From positions 86,501-150,500 of the forward strand of contig JALERM010000052.1 in the NCBI GenBank assembly GCA_022764165.1: a stretch of DNA of 64,000 nucleotides, in the 5' to 3' direction. This document shows, piece by piece, positions 1 to 10,763 of the stretch. Position numbers and translations under genes: made by a program. Numbering within the stretch: the first letter of the stretch is position 1; the number at the start of each line of letters is the position of its first letter. The notes below the pieces were generated by a model. That model was not told where the DNA came from. It did no database searches and saw only the letters and a list, made by a program, of their open reading frames with translations. This DNA comes from Eubacterium sp. (GTDB taxonomy: Bacteria; Bacillota; Clostridia; Lachnospirales; Lachnospiraceae).

Positions 1-13
1 CGGAAAGTCCGGT

Positions 14-472
14 ATGGGAACTACACTGGTGGCGGTCACTGTTGTAGGGTATTATGCTTACATTGCCAATGTGGGTGACAGCAGACTTTATGTATCGGAT
101 TCTCATGGATTGATACAGATTACACGGGATCATTCTTGGATTGCTGAGCTGGTCCGAAGAGGAGAACTGAGCAAAGAGGAAGCCATGGATCATCCGGGTA
201 AGAATATTATTACCAGGGCGGTAGGTACTGCGCCGGAAGTAAATATTGATTTCTTCGATGTGGAACTGGAAGAAGGAAATAAGATTCTGATGTGTTCTGA
301 CGGATTGAGCAATATGGTGAGAGATGATGTTATGCAGGAGATTCTGCAGGCATCGGAAAATATAGAAGAGTCAGCTGAAAAAATGGTACAGCAGGCAAAT
401 GAAAATGGCGGGAAAGATAATATTTCAGTAATTATTATAGAACCATTTACAGACGAGGTGAAAAAATGTTAA
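14..472 (+). CDS. prpC: PP2C-family Ser/Thr protein phosphatase (PrpC/Stp), C-terminal part; gene starts upstream of window
   Basis: GDSRLY, ITRDHS, CSDGLSNM and GGKDNISVI are PP2C motifs; overlaps the kinase ORF, the usual prpC-prkC arrangement. Confidence 0.9.
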   Translation: MGTTLVAVTVVGYYAYIANVGDSRLYVSDSHGLIQITRDHSWIAELVRRGELSKEEAMDHPGKNIITRAVGTAPEVNIDFFDVELEEGNKILMCSDGLSNMVRDDVMQEILQASENIEESAEKMVQQANENGGKDNISVIIIEPFTDEVKKC

Positions 473-2625
473 AAGAGGGCATGATTGTAGGAGAAAGATA
501 CGAGATTATCAGCAGAATCGGAAGCGGCGGTATGGCTGACGTATACAAAGCAAAAGATGGTAAGCTGAATCGTCTCGTGGCAGTGAAGGTAATGAAAGCG
601 GAATTCAGCGAAGACAAGAATTTTATTGCGAAGTTCCGCAAAGAAGCACAGGCAGCAGCAGGACTGGCACATCCGAATGTGGTGAATGTCTATGACGTAG
701 GGGAGGACAACGGCATTTATTATATCGTGATGGAGCTGGTGCAGGGTATTACTCTGAAAGACTATATTACCAGAAAGGGAAAACTGACAGTCAGAGAGGC
801 TACCAGTATTGCGATTCAGGTGTCTCTGGGACTGGAAGCTGCCCACAGAAGTAATATTGTCCACAGGGATGTAAAACCGCAGAATATCATTATTTCTACA
901 GATGGAAAAGTAAAACTTTCTGATTTTGGTATTGCAAGAGCTGCCTCTTCCAATACCATCAGTTCCAATGTGATGGGTTCCGTTCACTACAGTTCTCCGG
1001 AACAGGTGCGAGGCGGCTACAGTGATGCCAAAAGTGATATCTATTCTCTGGGTATCACCATGTATGAGATGGTTACAGGCCGTGTTCCTTTTGATGGAGA
1101 CACAACCGTGGCAATTGCCATCAAACATCTACAGGAAGAGATGGTATCGCCGAGAAAGTATGTACCGGATCTTCCGTACAGCCTTGAACAGATTATTCTA
1201 AAATGTACCCAGAAGAGTGTGGATCGCCGTTATGCCAGCATGACAGAGCTGGTGGAGGATCTGAAACATTCTCTTCTGGATCCCAATGGAAATTTCGTAT
1301 CATTGACGCCTCTGGCCAGCCATGCACAGACGGTGATGCTCTCTCAGGATGAACTGGATGCCATCCGTGATGGTCGTTCCGGTTATGCGGCACCTCAGAA
1401 GAATAATGATTATCAGGATTATGAAGATGATGAGGAGGAAGAGGAACCAGATGAGTACGATGATGATGAAGATAACGATGAAGAGGATGGAGAAATCAGT
1501 TCCAAACTGGAAAAAGCCATGACCATCGGCGGTTTCATTATTGGTGCTATTATCATCTGTATTTTGGTTTTTTTCATTGCAAAAGCGGCAGGCCTGATTA
1601 ATATTGGTGATAAACCAACGAATGACACACAGATTGAGCAGGAAATCGATCTGGATGAGATGGTGGACGAAAACGGTCAGATTACTGTTCCGAATCTGGT
1701 AAAAATTACTGAAGAAAATGCTCTTAATATGCTGGAACAGTTGGGATTGAAGGGAAATAAGACCGGAGAAAGCAAGTCTGAGTACCCGGCAGGAACAATT
1801 ATTTCTCAGGAACAGGAAGCCGGCACGAAAGTGGATCAGGGTACCGTGATTAATTATGTAGTAAGTGCGGGAACAGATTCACCGGTAGTTCCTGAAGTGA
1901 CCGGATATTCTCAGTCGGAAGCGGAAGCAGCCATTATTGCACTGGGATTGGAAACATCTATTGAGCAGGAATATAGTGATACTGTTGCTATTGGAAAAGT
2001 AATTCGTATCGATCCTGTGGCAGGAACAAAGCTTTCTGCTGGATCAACAGTGAAACTTGTGGTCAGCCTCGGTGAAGAGGATAAAAAAGTTCCGGTACCG
2101 GATGTAAAAGGAAAGGATGAAGCAATTGCTAAAAAGACTTTGACAGACAGCGGATTTCAGGTGACTGTTGAAACTACGGAGACAGCGGAGGGAGTTGAAG
2201 ACGGATGTGTTGCTTCGCAGAGTATTTCAGCAGGCACAGAAGCAGATCCCGGAACGACAGTTACGATTTATGTTTATCATGCTCCTGCAGCAACGCCGGT
2301 TCCAACCACTGAACCAGATGATCCGGGTACAGAAGATGGAGAAACCCCTACCAGCGAATGGCGCTGCAACGTGCAGTTGGTACAGCCTGAAAACTACAGC
2401 GGTGGGCTGGTGCAGCTCCTACTGGTACAGAATGTCAACGGACAGAATGTGGAGACTGTGATTCTGGAAGGACAGACGATTACTTTCCCATATATTGTGT
2501 CAGTGAAAGGTGCTGACGGTGTAGAAACAGGAACCATTTATCTGAAAGAAATGGTAGACGGAGAGTATGTGGAAAGAGGTCATTACTCCAATGTTCCGTT
2601 TAAGAAGGTAGAGTCAGGGAATTAA
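466..2625 (+). CDS. prkC: Serine/threonine kinase with C-terminal PASTA repeats (PrkC/Stk)
   Basis: Kinase motifs IVHRDVKPQNI, DFGIA and SPEQ; acidic linker, TM helix, then three PASTA-like repeats (VPNLV..., VPEVTG..., VPDVKG...). Confidence 0.95.
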   Translation: MLKEGMIVGERYEIISRIGSGGMADVYKAKDGKLNRLVAVKVMKAEFSEDKNFIAKFRKEAQAAAGLAHPNVVNVYDVGEDNGIYYIVMELVQGITLKDYITRKGKLTVREATSIAIQVSLGLEAAHRSNIVHRDVKPQNIIISTDGKVKLSDFGIARAASSNTISSNVMGSVHYSSPEQVRGGYSDAKSDIYSLGITMYEMVTGRVPFDGDTTVAIAIKHLQEEMVSPRKYVPDLPYSLEQIILKCTQKSVDRRYASMTELVEDLKHSLLDPNGNFVSLTPLASHAQTVMLSQDELDAIRDGRSGYAAPQKNNDYQDYEDDEEEEEPDEYDDDEDNDEEDGEISSKLEKAMTIGGFIIGAIIICILVFFIAKAAGLINIGDKPTNDTQIEQEIDLDEMVDENGQITVPNLVKITEENALNMLEQLGLKGNKTGESKSEYPAGTIISQEQEAGTKVDQGTVINYVVSAGTDSPVVPEVTGYSQSEAEAAIIALGLETSIEQEYSDTVAIGKVIRIDPVAGTKLSAGSTVKLVVSLGEEDKKVPVPDVKGKDEAIAKKTLTDSGFQVTVETTETAEGVEDGCVASQSISAGTEADPGTTVTIYVYHAPAATPVPTTEPDDPGTEDGETPTSEWRCNVQLVQPENYSGGLVQLLLVQNVNGQNVETVILEGQTITFPYIVSVKGADGVETGTIYLKEMVDGEYVERGHYSNVPFKKVESGN

Positions 2626-2642
2626 GAACACCTTGGGAGAGT

Positions 2643-3530
2643 TTGATGCAGGGAAAAATCATCAAAGGAATAGCCGGATTCTACTACGTGGATGTAGTAG
2701 AATCCGGAATTTATGAATGTAAGGCAAAAGGCATTTTTCGAAAAGAAAAACAGAAACCTCTGGTTGGAGACAATGTGGAGATTGAAGTCCTGGATGAAGA
2801 AGCGAAAACAGGTAATCTGGTGCAGATTTTGCCGAGAAAGAACCAGCTGATCCGGCCGGCGGTGGCCAATGTGGATCAGGCACTGGTTATTTTTGCTGTC
2901 CGACAGCCGGATCCTAATTACGGTCTTTTGAACCGTTTTTTAATTACAATGGAACAGCAGGATGTTCCGGTAATCATCTGTTTTAACAAGCAGGATTTGA
3001 TACAGCAGGAAGAACGTGAGCAATTATGTAAGATCTATTCAGGCTGCGGCTGCAGGATTTTACTGACCAGTGCAGAACAGGAAGAGGGAATTGAAGAGAT
3101 TCGGGAGATACTTGATGGAAAAACCACTGTGGTTGCAGGTCCCTCCGGGGTTGGAAAATCATCCCTCACTAATCTCCTTCAGGAAGAAATCAGTATGGAG
3201 ACCGGAGAAATCAGCAAAAAGCTAAAGAGGGGAAAGCATACCACAAGACATTCCCAGCTGATGTGTGTGGGGCATCAGACCTATCTGATGGATACTCCGG
3301 GTTTCAGTTCACTGTTTGTGGAAGGAATAGAAATAGAGGATTTACGGATGTATTTTCCGGAATTCAGAGAGTATGAAGGATGTTGCCGTTTTCAGGGGTG
3401 TACGCATGTGCATGAACCGGACTGTGTGGTAAAGGAAGCCGTGAATGCCGGGCGTATCTGCAGAGAACGGTATGACAGTTATGTACAGATATATGAGGAA
3501 TTAAAGGAAAAAGAAAAAAGGAGATATTGA
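2643..3530 (+). CDS. rsgA: Ribosome small subunit-dependent GTPase A
   Basis: Circularly permuted GTPase motifs (NKQD, GPSGVGKSSL, DTPGFSS) and C-terminal Cys/His zinc cluster. Confidence 0.95.
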   Translation: MMQGKIIKGIAGFYYVDVVESGIYECKAKGIFRKEKQKPLVGDNVEIEVLDEEAKTGNLVQILPRKNQLIRPAVANVDQALVIFAVRQPDPNYGLLNRFLITMEQQDVPVIICFNKQDLIQQEEREQLCKIYSGCGCRILLTSAEQEEGIEEIREILDGKTTVVAGPSGVGKSSLTNLLQEEISMETGEISKKLKRGKHTTRHSQLMCVGHQTYLMDTPGFSSLFVEGIEIEDLRMYFPEFREYEGCCRFQGCTHVHEPDCVVKEAVNAGRICRERYDSYVQIYEELKEKEKRRY

Positions 3531-4195
3531 AAATGTATCAATTGGCACCATCGATTTTAGCGGCAGATTTTAATTGTCTGGGCAAACAGATTTCCCAGAT
3601 TGAACAGGCGGGAGTAGAGTGGCTTCACATTGATGTAATGGATGGCAGATTTGTACCAACCATATCCTTTGGTATGCCGGTTGTCAAATCAATCAGGAAA
3701 AATACATCTTTATTTTTTGATGTACATTTGATGGTAGAGGAGCCGGATCAATTTATTGATATGTTTAAAGCATGTGGAGCCGGACAGCTGACCATTCATG
3801 CAGAGGCATGCCGCCATCTGGATCGTACGCTTCATGCAATCAGAAATGCGGGAATGCGTGTGGGCGTGGCACTGAATCCATCCACACCACTCAGTACTTT
3901 GGAGTATATCCTGGATCTGGCTGATATGGTTCTTCTTATGACGGTCAATCCGGGATATGGGGGACAGACATACATTCCTTATTGTACAGAAAAAATCCGC
4001 AGTCTGCGGAAAATGATTCTCGACAGGGGACTTCAGGTGGATATTCAGGTAGACGGCGGAATCAACGAAAAAACGATTGCTGCGGTTCTGGATGCCGGTG
4101 CCAATATTATTGTGGCCGGTTCCGCAGTTTTTGATGGTGATATCCCGGCAAATGTAAAGAAACTGTGTGATATCATGGGAGAATATGATAAATGA
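3527..4195 (+). CDS. rpe: Ribulose-phosphate 3-epimerase
   Basis: LAPSILAADF, HIDVMDGRFVP, MTVNPGYGGQ, VDGGI. Confidence 0.95.
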   Translation: MKMYQLAPSILAADFNCLGKQISQIEQAGVEWLHIDVMDGRFVPTISFGMPVVKSIRKNTSLFFDVHLMVEEPDQFIDMFKACGAGQLTIHAEACRHLDRTLHAIRNAGMRVGVALNPSTPLSTLEYILDLADMVLLMTVNPGYGGQTYIPYCTEKIRSLRKMILDRGLQVDIQVDGGINEKTIAAVLDAGANIIVAGSAVFDGDIPANVKKLCDIMGEYDK

Positions 4196-4842
4196 AAACA
4201 TTGATTATTACAGGGGGCAATATCGATACAGATTTTGCCCTTTCTTTCATAGAAAAATTAAAAGCAGATTATGTGATAGGTGTGGATCGGGGACTTTTAT
4301 TCTGTTATGAACAGAAGATTATGCCAGATTACATTGTCGGTGATTTTGACAGCCTTCCAAATGGGATTCTGGAGTGGTATAAAAAGAATAGCAATGTGCC
4401 TGTCCGTGAATATAATCCGGTGAAAGATGCCACCGATACCATGATTGCTTTAGAGAAGGCACTGGAACTGAAAAGCAGTCAGATATGGATTCTGGGTGGA
4501 ACCGGTACACGGATCGATCATGTGCTCTGCAACATCCACATACTTAAGAATGCGTATCTGGCAGGTGTGAAGGCATATCTTGTAGATAAGCACAATCGAA
4601 TCAGTCTTCCGGTTGAGAAACATTTTTATCTTGAAAAAGAAGAACAATTTGGTGAATATGTATCCTTCTTCCCACTGGGAGAGGAAGTGGAAGGGCTGAC
4701 CCTGAAGGGATTCAAATATCCGCTGGATGGATACTGCCTGCGGAATCTGGAAGGACTGGGTGTCAGCAACGAAATTGTAGATGAACGGGCAGAAGTATCC
4801 TGGGAGACGGGGATACTGGTGATGATAGAAAGCAGAGATTAA
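4192..4842 (+). CDS. thiN: Thiamine pyrophosphokinase
   Basis: GVDRGL, GDFDSL and GGTGTRIDH motifs; 4-bp overlap with rpe. Confidence 0.9.
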   Translation: MKTLIITGGNIDTDFALSFIEKLKADYVIGVDRGLLFCYEQKIMPDYIVGDFDSLPNGILEWYKKNSNVPVREYNPVKDATDTMIALEKALELKSSQIWILGGTGTRIDHVLCNIHILKNAYLAGVKAYLVDKHNRISLPVEKHFYLEKEEQFGEYVSFFPLGEEVEGLTLKGFKYPLDGYCLRNLEGLGVSNEIVDERAEVSWETGILVMIESRD

Positions 4843-5039
4843 TTGGGGACGTTTATAGTTTTTGACAAAAGTAAATAGCAAATGTTGAGTTTTTATGAGT
4901 TGTGTGATAGAATTGACACGTTATATTTTATGAATAATACAAAAATGAGAAAATAAAAAAAGTGGGATGTTTTCGGTTCTATATAGGCAGGAAGCGGCGT
5001 GACAAAGGGCGCTCCTCGTGGCAGAAGAAACGTCCCCAA
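4843..5039. repeat. ~197-bp intergenic segment bounded by a perfect 12-bp inverted repeat (TTGGGGACGTTT / AAACGTCCCCAA)
   Basis: Arms read at 4843-4854 and 5028-5039; the segment contains a promoter-like TTGACA(4914)-N16-TAATAC. Confidence 0.55.
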
Positions 5040-5049
5040 AGGAGATAGT

Positions 5050-6147
5050 ATGAAGTTAGGTATTGTAGGTCTTCCCAATGTGGGAAAAAGTACTTTGTTT
5101 AATTCTCTGACGAAAGCAGGTGCGGAGTCTGCCAATTATCCGTTCTGTACGATTGACCCGAATGTGGGGATCGTTCCGGTTCCGGATGAGCGTCTGAAGC
5201 TGCTGGGTGATTTTTATCATTCCAAAAAGGTTACACCGGCCGTTATTGAGTTTGTGGATATTGCAGGTCTTGTAAAAGGAGCATCAAAGGGAGAAGGTCT
5301 GGGAAATCAGTTCCTGGCCAATATCCGTGAGGTGGATGCGATTGTACATGTGGTTCGCTGTTTTGAAGATTCCAATGTGATTCATGTGGATGGAAGTATT
5401 GATCCTGTGAGAGATATCGAGACCATCAATCTGGAACTGATTTTCTCGGATCTTGAGATTCTGGAGAGAAGAATTGCCAAGACGACGAAGGCAGCACGTA
5501 TGGATAAGACAGCGGCGAAAGAGCTGGAATTGCAAAAGAGAATCAAAGAACATCTGGAAGACGGCAAACCGGCGATTACTCTGGAGACAGAGGATGAAGA
5601 CGAAAAAGCATGGATTTCTGAATATAATCTTCTGACCGGCAAACCGGTGATTTTTGCTGCAAATGTTACCGAGGATGATCTGGCTGATGAAGGTGCTTCC
5701 AATCCGCATGTACAGGCTGTAAAAGAACTGGCGAAAGAACAGAACAGTGGTGTGTTTGTGATCTGTGCACAGATTGAACAGGAGATTGCCGAGCTGGAAG
5801 ATGATGAGAAGAAAGAATTCCTTGAGGATCTGGGAATAGCAGAGTCAGGACTTGAGAAGTTGATTAAGGCAAGTTATGAATTGCTGGGACTGATGAGTTT
5901 CCTGACTTCTGGAGAAGATGAGACCAGAGCATGGACGATCAAAGTGGGAACGAAAGCACCGCAGGCTGCAGGAAAGATTCATACAGACTTTGAACGTGGA
6001 TTTATCAAGGCAGAAGTTGTGAATTATCAGGATCTTCTTGACTGTGGTTCCTATGCGGGAGCCAGAGACAAGGGACTGGTAAGAATGGAAGGAAAAGAAT
6101 ATGTGGTGAGAGATGGAGATGTGATTTTGTTCCGTTTTAACGTATAA
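5050..6147 (+). CDS. ychF: Redox-regulated ATPase/GTPase YchF (OLA1)
   Basis: MKLGIVGLPNVGKSTLFN, DIAGLVKGASKGEGLGNQFL, C-terminal TGS domain; start moved to the ATG after AAAGGAG. Confidence 0.95.
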   Translation: MKLGIVGLPNVGKSTLFNSLTKAGAESANYPFCTIDPNVGIVPVPDERLKLLGDFYHSKKVTPAVIEFVDIAGLVKGASKGEGLGNQFLANIREVDAIVHVVRCFEDSNVIHVDGSIDPVRDIETINLELIFSDLEILERRIAKTTKAARMDKTAAKELELQKRIKEHLEDGKPAITLETEDEDEKAWISEYNLLTGKPVIFAANVTEDDLADEGASNPHVQAVKELAKEQNSGVFVICAQIEQEIAELEDDEKKEFLEDLGIAESGLEKLIKASYELLGLMSFLTSGEDETRAWTIKVGTKAPQAAGKIHTDFERGFIKAEVVNYQDLLDCGSYAGARDKGLVRMEGKEYVVRDGDVILFRFNV

Positions 6148-6162
6148 TTGATGTCCCTTGTG

Positions 6163-6240
6163 AAAGTGGAGAGAAAACCCATAAAAACAGAAAAGTTATG
6201 AACTGGAGCTGCTTTTTGTGGGATTTCTCTCCACTTTTTT
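6163..6240 (+). terminator. Terminator-like inverted repeat after ychF
   Basis: AAAGTGGAGAGAAA ... TTTCTCTCCACTT followed by a T-run. Confidence 0.6.
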
Positions 6241-6398
6241 GTGTTCTGTGTGCAGATTGTGGTAAATACACTGCTAAATAGTGGAAATAGGGCGTTTTTT
6301 TCTATGAAAATGTAATAATATTGTAATGGTTTTCTTATCTATTTTTCAAAAATTCCCCCTTGTATTATTTTACAGTTTGGTTTAGAATGAACATATAA

Positions 6399-6443
6399 GT
6401 GGTAGAAAGTGGAGAATAGTGGTGTAAAAGGGAGGAAGTGTGG
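6399..6443 (+). promoter_or_regulatory. Phased GTGG repeats upstream of mraZ, candidate MraZ operator
   Basis: GTGG at 6399, 6409, 6419, AGGG at 6429 and GTGG at 6440: 10-11 bp spacing directly upstream of mraZ. Confidence 0.6.
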
Positions 6444-6537
6444 CAGCAAATTCCCGATTCCACTACGGAGCAGATGGTTGGGGAGAGCCGGATGTTCCTT
6501 CAGGGCATGATCCTGATTTCTCAAAGGGGTAAATTCT

Positions 6538-6969
6538 ATGTTCATGGGAGAGTACAGTCATTCGATTGACGCTAAAGGAAGATTGATTATACCGTCTAAG
6601 TTTCGCGAAGGATTGGGAGAAGAATTCGTTGTTACTAAGGGTTTGGACGGCTGCCTTTCTATTTATCCTATGGAAGAATGGAAAATCTTTGAGAAAAAGC
6701 TGGAAGCTTTACCACTTACCAACAAAAATGCACGGAAGTTTTCTCGATTCTTTGTTGCAGGCGCCACAATCTGTGAGCTGGACCGGCAGGGGAGAATTCT
6801 CGTACCGGCAACGCTGCGGGAATTTGCAGGCCTGGAGAAAGATGTGGTACTTACCGGAAATTTGAACCGGATTGAGGTCTGGAGCAAAGCGAAGTGGAGT
6901 GAGAACAACGACTATGATGATATGGATGCGATTGCAGAGGATATGCAGGAGATGGGAATTATCATCTAG
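6538..6969 (+). CDS. mraZ: Division/cell wall cluster transcriptional regulator MraZ
   Basis: [23 protein letters not shown] plus second SpoVT/AbrB-like repeat. Confidence 0.97.
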   Translation: MFMGEYSHSIDAKGRLIIPSKFREGLGEEFVVTKGLDGCLSIYPMEEWKIFEKKLEALPLTNKNARKFSRFFVAGATICELDRQGRILVPATLREFAGLEKDVVLTGNLNRIEVWSKAKWSENNDYDDMDAIAEDMQEMGIII

Positions 6970-6990
6970 TCCGGCAAAAAAGGAGAATTT

Positions 6991-7941
6991 ATGGAATTTA
7001 AACACAAGTCTGTGTTACTTCATGAGACCATTGACAATCTGAAAGTGAAGCCGGATGGCATCTATGTGGATGGAACATTAGGAGGGGCAGGACATGCCTC
7101 GGAAGTATGCAAATTATTATCTGCCACGGGGAGATTAATTGGAATAGACCAGGACGATGCGGCAATAGCTGCTGCTACGGAGCGTCTGCGGGAGTATAAG
7201 AATCAGACGGTAATCATACGCAGTAACTATTGCAACATGGTCCCGGAATTGAGAAAAAGGGGAATCAGTTCTGTAGACGGAATTGTACTGGATTTGGGAG
7301 TATCTTCGTACCAATTGGATCATGCAGAACGCGGATTTACGTACCGGGAGGATGTACCTCTCGATATGCGTATGGATCAGAGGCAGGAACAGACTGCCAA
7401 AGATATTGTGAACACATATAGTGAAAGTGACCTGTATCGTATTATCCGTGATTATGGAGAAGATAAGTTTGCTAAAAATATTGCAAAACATATCTGTCTT
7501 GCACGGGCGGAGAAAACCATTAATACGACAGGGGAACTGACAGAGATTATAAAGCGGGCAATTCCCATGAAAATCAGAGCAACAGGCGGTCATCCTGCAA
7601 AACGGACATTTCAGGCACTGCGCATTGAGCTGAACCATGAGCTGGATGTGCTCCGCGATTCTTTGGACGGAATGATTGATTTGTTGAATGACGGCGGGAG
7701 AATATGTATCATAACATTCCATTCTCTGGAAGACCGGATTGTAAAAACGATTTTCCGGCGTAATGAGAATCCCTGTATCTGCCCTCCGGGATTTCCGGTC
7801 TGTGTATGTGGAAATGTAAGTAAAGGCAGAGTTGTAACAAAGAAACCAATCCTTCCTTCAGAAGAAGAATTAACCGAAAACAGCCGTTCGCAGAGTGCGA
7901 AGCTTCGTGTATTTGAAAGGCGTGTTTCCGGCAGTTGTTAA
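6991..7941 (+). CDS. rsmH: 16S rRNA (cytosine1402-N4)-methyltransferase
   Basis: [43 protein letters not shown]. Confidence 0.97.
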   Translation: MEFKHKSVLLHETIDNLKVKPDGIYVDGTLGGAGHASEVCKLLSATGRLIGIDQDDAAIAAATERLREYKNQTVIIRSNYCNMVPELRKRGISSVDGIVLDLGVSSYQLDHAERGFTYREDVPLDMRMDQRQEQTAKDIVNTYSESDLYRIIRDYGEDKFAKNIAKHICLARAEKTINTTGELTEIIKRAIPMKIRATGGHPAKRTFQALRIELNHELDVLRDSLDGMIDLLNDGGRICIITFHSLEDRIVKTIFRRNENPCICPPGFPVCVCGNVSKGRVVTKKPILPSEEELTENSRSQSAKLRVFERRVSGSC

Positions 7942-7954
7942 AGGAGATAATCAG

Positions 7955-8440
7955 ATGGCCAGTAATGGTAGAAGAAGGGTAAATTCACGGACGGAACGAT
8001 ATGAACAATATATCTATGACGGCAGTGCCGTCAGAAAACTACAGCCAGAACCGGAAGAAGTACCACAAAAGAAAAAAGTAAGCCATACTGTTTCCAGAAA
8101 CAGAGCAAAAGCAAAGCGAATGAGCAGAGGATATGTGGTTTTTCTTGCGGCTATTTCTGTTGTAGCATTACTGATGTGTGTGAAATACCTGCAATTAAGA
8201 TCTCAGATTACAACGCAGCTTAAAGAGATTGCCGCAGCTGAGTCTGAACTCAGTCAGCTGAAGGCAGACAACGATGCACTTTATAACAGCGTTGTTGCAT
8301 CTGTGGATCTGGAGTATATTAAAAATGTAGCGATGAATCGTCTGGGAATGAAATATCCGGATGAGGATCAACTTTATCAGTTCAATACGGCCGGAAATAG
8401 TTATGTTCGTCAGTATCAGAATATACCGGACGTAAAATAA
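7955..8440 (+). CDS. ftsL: FtsL-like cell division protein
   Basis: Small bitopic protein with coiled coil, located between rsmH and the PBP; ORF track start trimmed to ATG at 7955. Confidence 0.7.
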   Translation: MASNGRRRVNSRTERYEQYIYDGSAVRKLQPEPEEVPQKKKVSHTVSRNRAKAKRMSRGYVVFLAAISVVALLMCVKYLQLRSQITTQLKEIAAAESELSQLKADNDALYNSVVASVDLEYIKNVAMNRLGMKYPDEDQLYQFNTAGNSYVRQYQNIPDVK

Positions 8441-8452
8441 ACAGGTGGTTGT

Positions 8453-10702
8453 GTGCAGAAAAAAAGAAGTAAAAGAAGAAATAAAAGGAACCCTTTTTTA
8501 TTCAGAAAAATTAACAGTAGGATGAGTGTAAAGCTGGTAGGCCTGTTTGGTGCGGTCGTACTGGCTTTAGTAGCTTTAAGTATACGAATAACGTATATTA
8601 ATGCAAGTGAAGGAAATCAATACAAAAAGCAGGTTTTGAGCCAGTCACAACAAAAATATGAAAGCCGTGTCATTCCTTTTAAGCGGGGAGACATTCTGGA
8701 TCGCAACGGTGCTGTGCTCGCTACCAGTGAGAAGGTATATAAAATTATCCTTGACTGCAAAGTGGTGAATTCCAAGGAAGATTATATTGAACCTACAATC
8801 AAAGCCATGGTGGAGGTACTGGGAATTGACGAGGCGGTCATCCGGGAGAAACTGGAAAATGAAGATACAAAGTCCAGCCAGTACCAGATTATGAAGACAA
8901 ATGTGCCCATTACAACGAAAAAAGAGTTTGAGCAGTACACAGATGTGACATCAGAGGAGGCAAAACAAACGCTTACCGCGGAAGAACGGTCAGAGAGAAG
9001 TAAGATCAAAGGTGTATGGTTTGAAGAGAATTATCTCAGAACCTATCCTCTTGGTTCAACAGCCTGTGATCTGATCGGTTTTACGTATACTGGTGATACG
9101 GCGGACTGGGGAATTGAAGGCTATTACTCCAGTACCCTGAATGGTGTCAATGGAAGAAAATATGGGTATTTTAATTCTGATGCGGACGTTGAGCAGACGA
9201 TCATTGAACCGGAGAATGGCAACAGTGTAATTTCCACCATTGACGTTAATATCCAGCAGATTGTGGAAAAACACATTCAGACATTGATGGATGCACTGAT
9301 GTATGGTCCCAGAGGAAACAAGGGGGCGGAGAATGTCGGTGTCATTGTGGCAGATCCTAACAACGGGGACATCCTTGCTATGGCCAGCAGTGATCCTTAT
9401 GATCTGAACAATCCCAGAAATCTGGAAGATTTTTATTCGGCAGAAGAAATTGCAGCTATGGATAATGATGAAATGCTGGATGCACTATATGGAATCTGGA
9501 AAAATTATTGCATTAGTGATGCTTTCGAGCCGGGTTCCACGGTAAAACCTCTGACGGTAGCCGGTGCTTTGCAGTCAAATTCTATCTTATCCAGTGATAC
9601 TTTTGAGTGCGACGGTTATCAGATGTTCGGAGATACCAGAATACGATGTATAGTTTATCCGGGCGCTCATGGAACAGAAACGTTATCGGATTTGATTGCA
9701 GATTCCTGTAATGACGGTCTGATGCAGATTGGCGCAGAGATGGGGGCACAGGAGTTTCTCAAGTATCAGAAAATCTTTAATTTTGGGTCATCAACAGGGA
9801 TAGACCTTCCAGGTGAAGCCAGTGGCCTGATCCATTCTGAATCTGCGCTGTCAAAACAAAGCACAGAGCTTGCCTGTGCGGCATTTGGTCAGGGATATAC
9901 CTGCACGATGCTGCAGGAAATCATGGCAATCTGTTCTGCTATCAACGGAGGATATTACTATCAGCCACGTGTGGTGGATAAAGTTCTGGATGAAAACGGT
10001 AACGTGGTTAAAACCATGGAGCCTGTTGTGTCAAGACAGACGATTTCCTCAGACGTATCAGCACTGATTCGACAGTATATGGGAGCAGTGTGCGAGAAAG
10101 GCGGAACCGGTTACGGTGCAAAAGTAGATGGATACAGTATGGGAGGAAAGACCGGGACTGCACAGAAAGGTAAAAGGGAAGATAAAAAATATATTGTGTC
10201 TTTTATCGGCTTTGCTCCGCTGGACAATCCGCAGGTGGTTGTGTATGTGGTTGTAGATGAGCCAAACGCGGAGTATCAGGCTGACAGTAAATATGCACAG
10301 TATCTGTATAAAAAAATTATGACAGAAATCCTGCCGTATCTGAATATCTTTCTGGATCAGGAGCTGACCGGAAAAGAGAGCGAAGCCATGTTATATATGG
10401 AAAATGAAATTGAAGCTAATGCGGTGAAAAATCGTGAGAAAGCAGAGCGTCTGAAAAGAGAGGCAGAAGAAGGCGGGACTCAAGAAGCCGGTGGGGCATC
10501 AGAAGTAGGGGATGGTAGTCAGACACCGGAAACCGATGACGGAAACAGTGGAATAACGGTACCTGATGATGGAATACAGGAGGGAACCGATGATCCGAAT
10601 GTACCTGAACCGGAAGATAGTGATGAAGAACCAGTTCTCGACAACAAACAGGAAAGCGATGGAATCACCAACGAAGAGGCAAACCTGGGACGCGGAAACT
10701 AA
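8453..10702 (+). CDS. Penicillin-binding protein 2 / FtsI-SpoVD-type transpeptidase
   Basis: N-terminal TM, FEPGSTVKP, SCNDGL, GGKTGTAQ; GTG start. Confidence 0.9.
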   Translation: MQKKRSKRRNKRNPFLFRKINSRMSVKLVGLFGAVVLALVALSIRITYINASEGNQYKKQVLSQSQQKYESRVIPFKRGDILDRNGAVLATSEKVYKIILDCKVVNSKEDYIEPTIKAMVEVLGIDEAVIREKLENEDTKSSQYQIMKTNVPITTKKEFEQYTDVTSEEAKQTLTAEERSERSKIKGVWFEENYLRTYPLGSTACDLIGFTYTGDTADWGIEGYYSSTLNGVNGRKYGYFNSDADVEQTIIEPENGNSVISTIDVNIQQIVEKHIQTLMDALMYGPRGNKGAENVGVIVADPNNGDILAMASSDPYDLNNPRNLEDFYSAEEIAAMDNDEMLDALYGIWKNYCISDAFEPGSTVKPLTVAGALQSNSILSSDTFECDGYQMFGDTRIRCIVYPGAHGTETLSDLIADSCNDGLMQIGAEMGAQEFLKYQKIFNFGSSTGIDLPGEASGLIHSESALSKQSTELACAAFGQGYTCTMLQEIMAICSAINGGYYYQPRVVDKVLDENGNVVKTMEPVVSRQTISSDVSALIRQYMGAVCEKGGTGYGAKVDGYSMGGKTGTAQKGKREDKKYIVSFIGFAPLDNPQVVVYVVVDEPNAEYQADSKYAQYLYKKIMTEILPYLNIFLDQELTGKESEAMLYMENEIEANAVKNREKAERLKREAEEGGTQEAGGASEVGDGSQTPETDDGNSGITVPDDGIQEGTDDPNVPEPEDSDEEPVLDNKQESDGITNEEANLGRGN

Positions 10703-10712
10703 AAGGTAATAA

Positions 10713-10763
10713 CCTCACAGAGGTATCTATATAATGTATAGATATCCTCTGTGGGGTTTTTTC
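10713..10763 (+). terminator. Hairpin plus T-run between the two PBP genes, overlapping the start region of the second
   Basis: CCTCACAGAGG-TATCTAT ... ATAGATATCCTCTGTGGGG then TTTTTTC. Confidence 0.65.

Noticed and set aside
1419-1628. Poly-Ser minus-strand ORF
   Set aside because: Reverse complement of the Asp/Glu-rich linker in PrkC.
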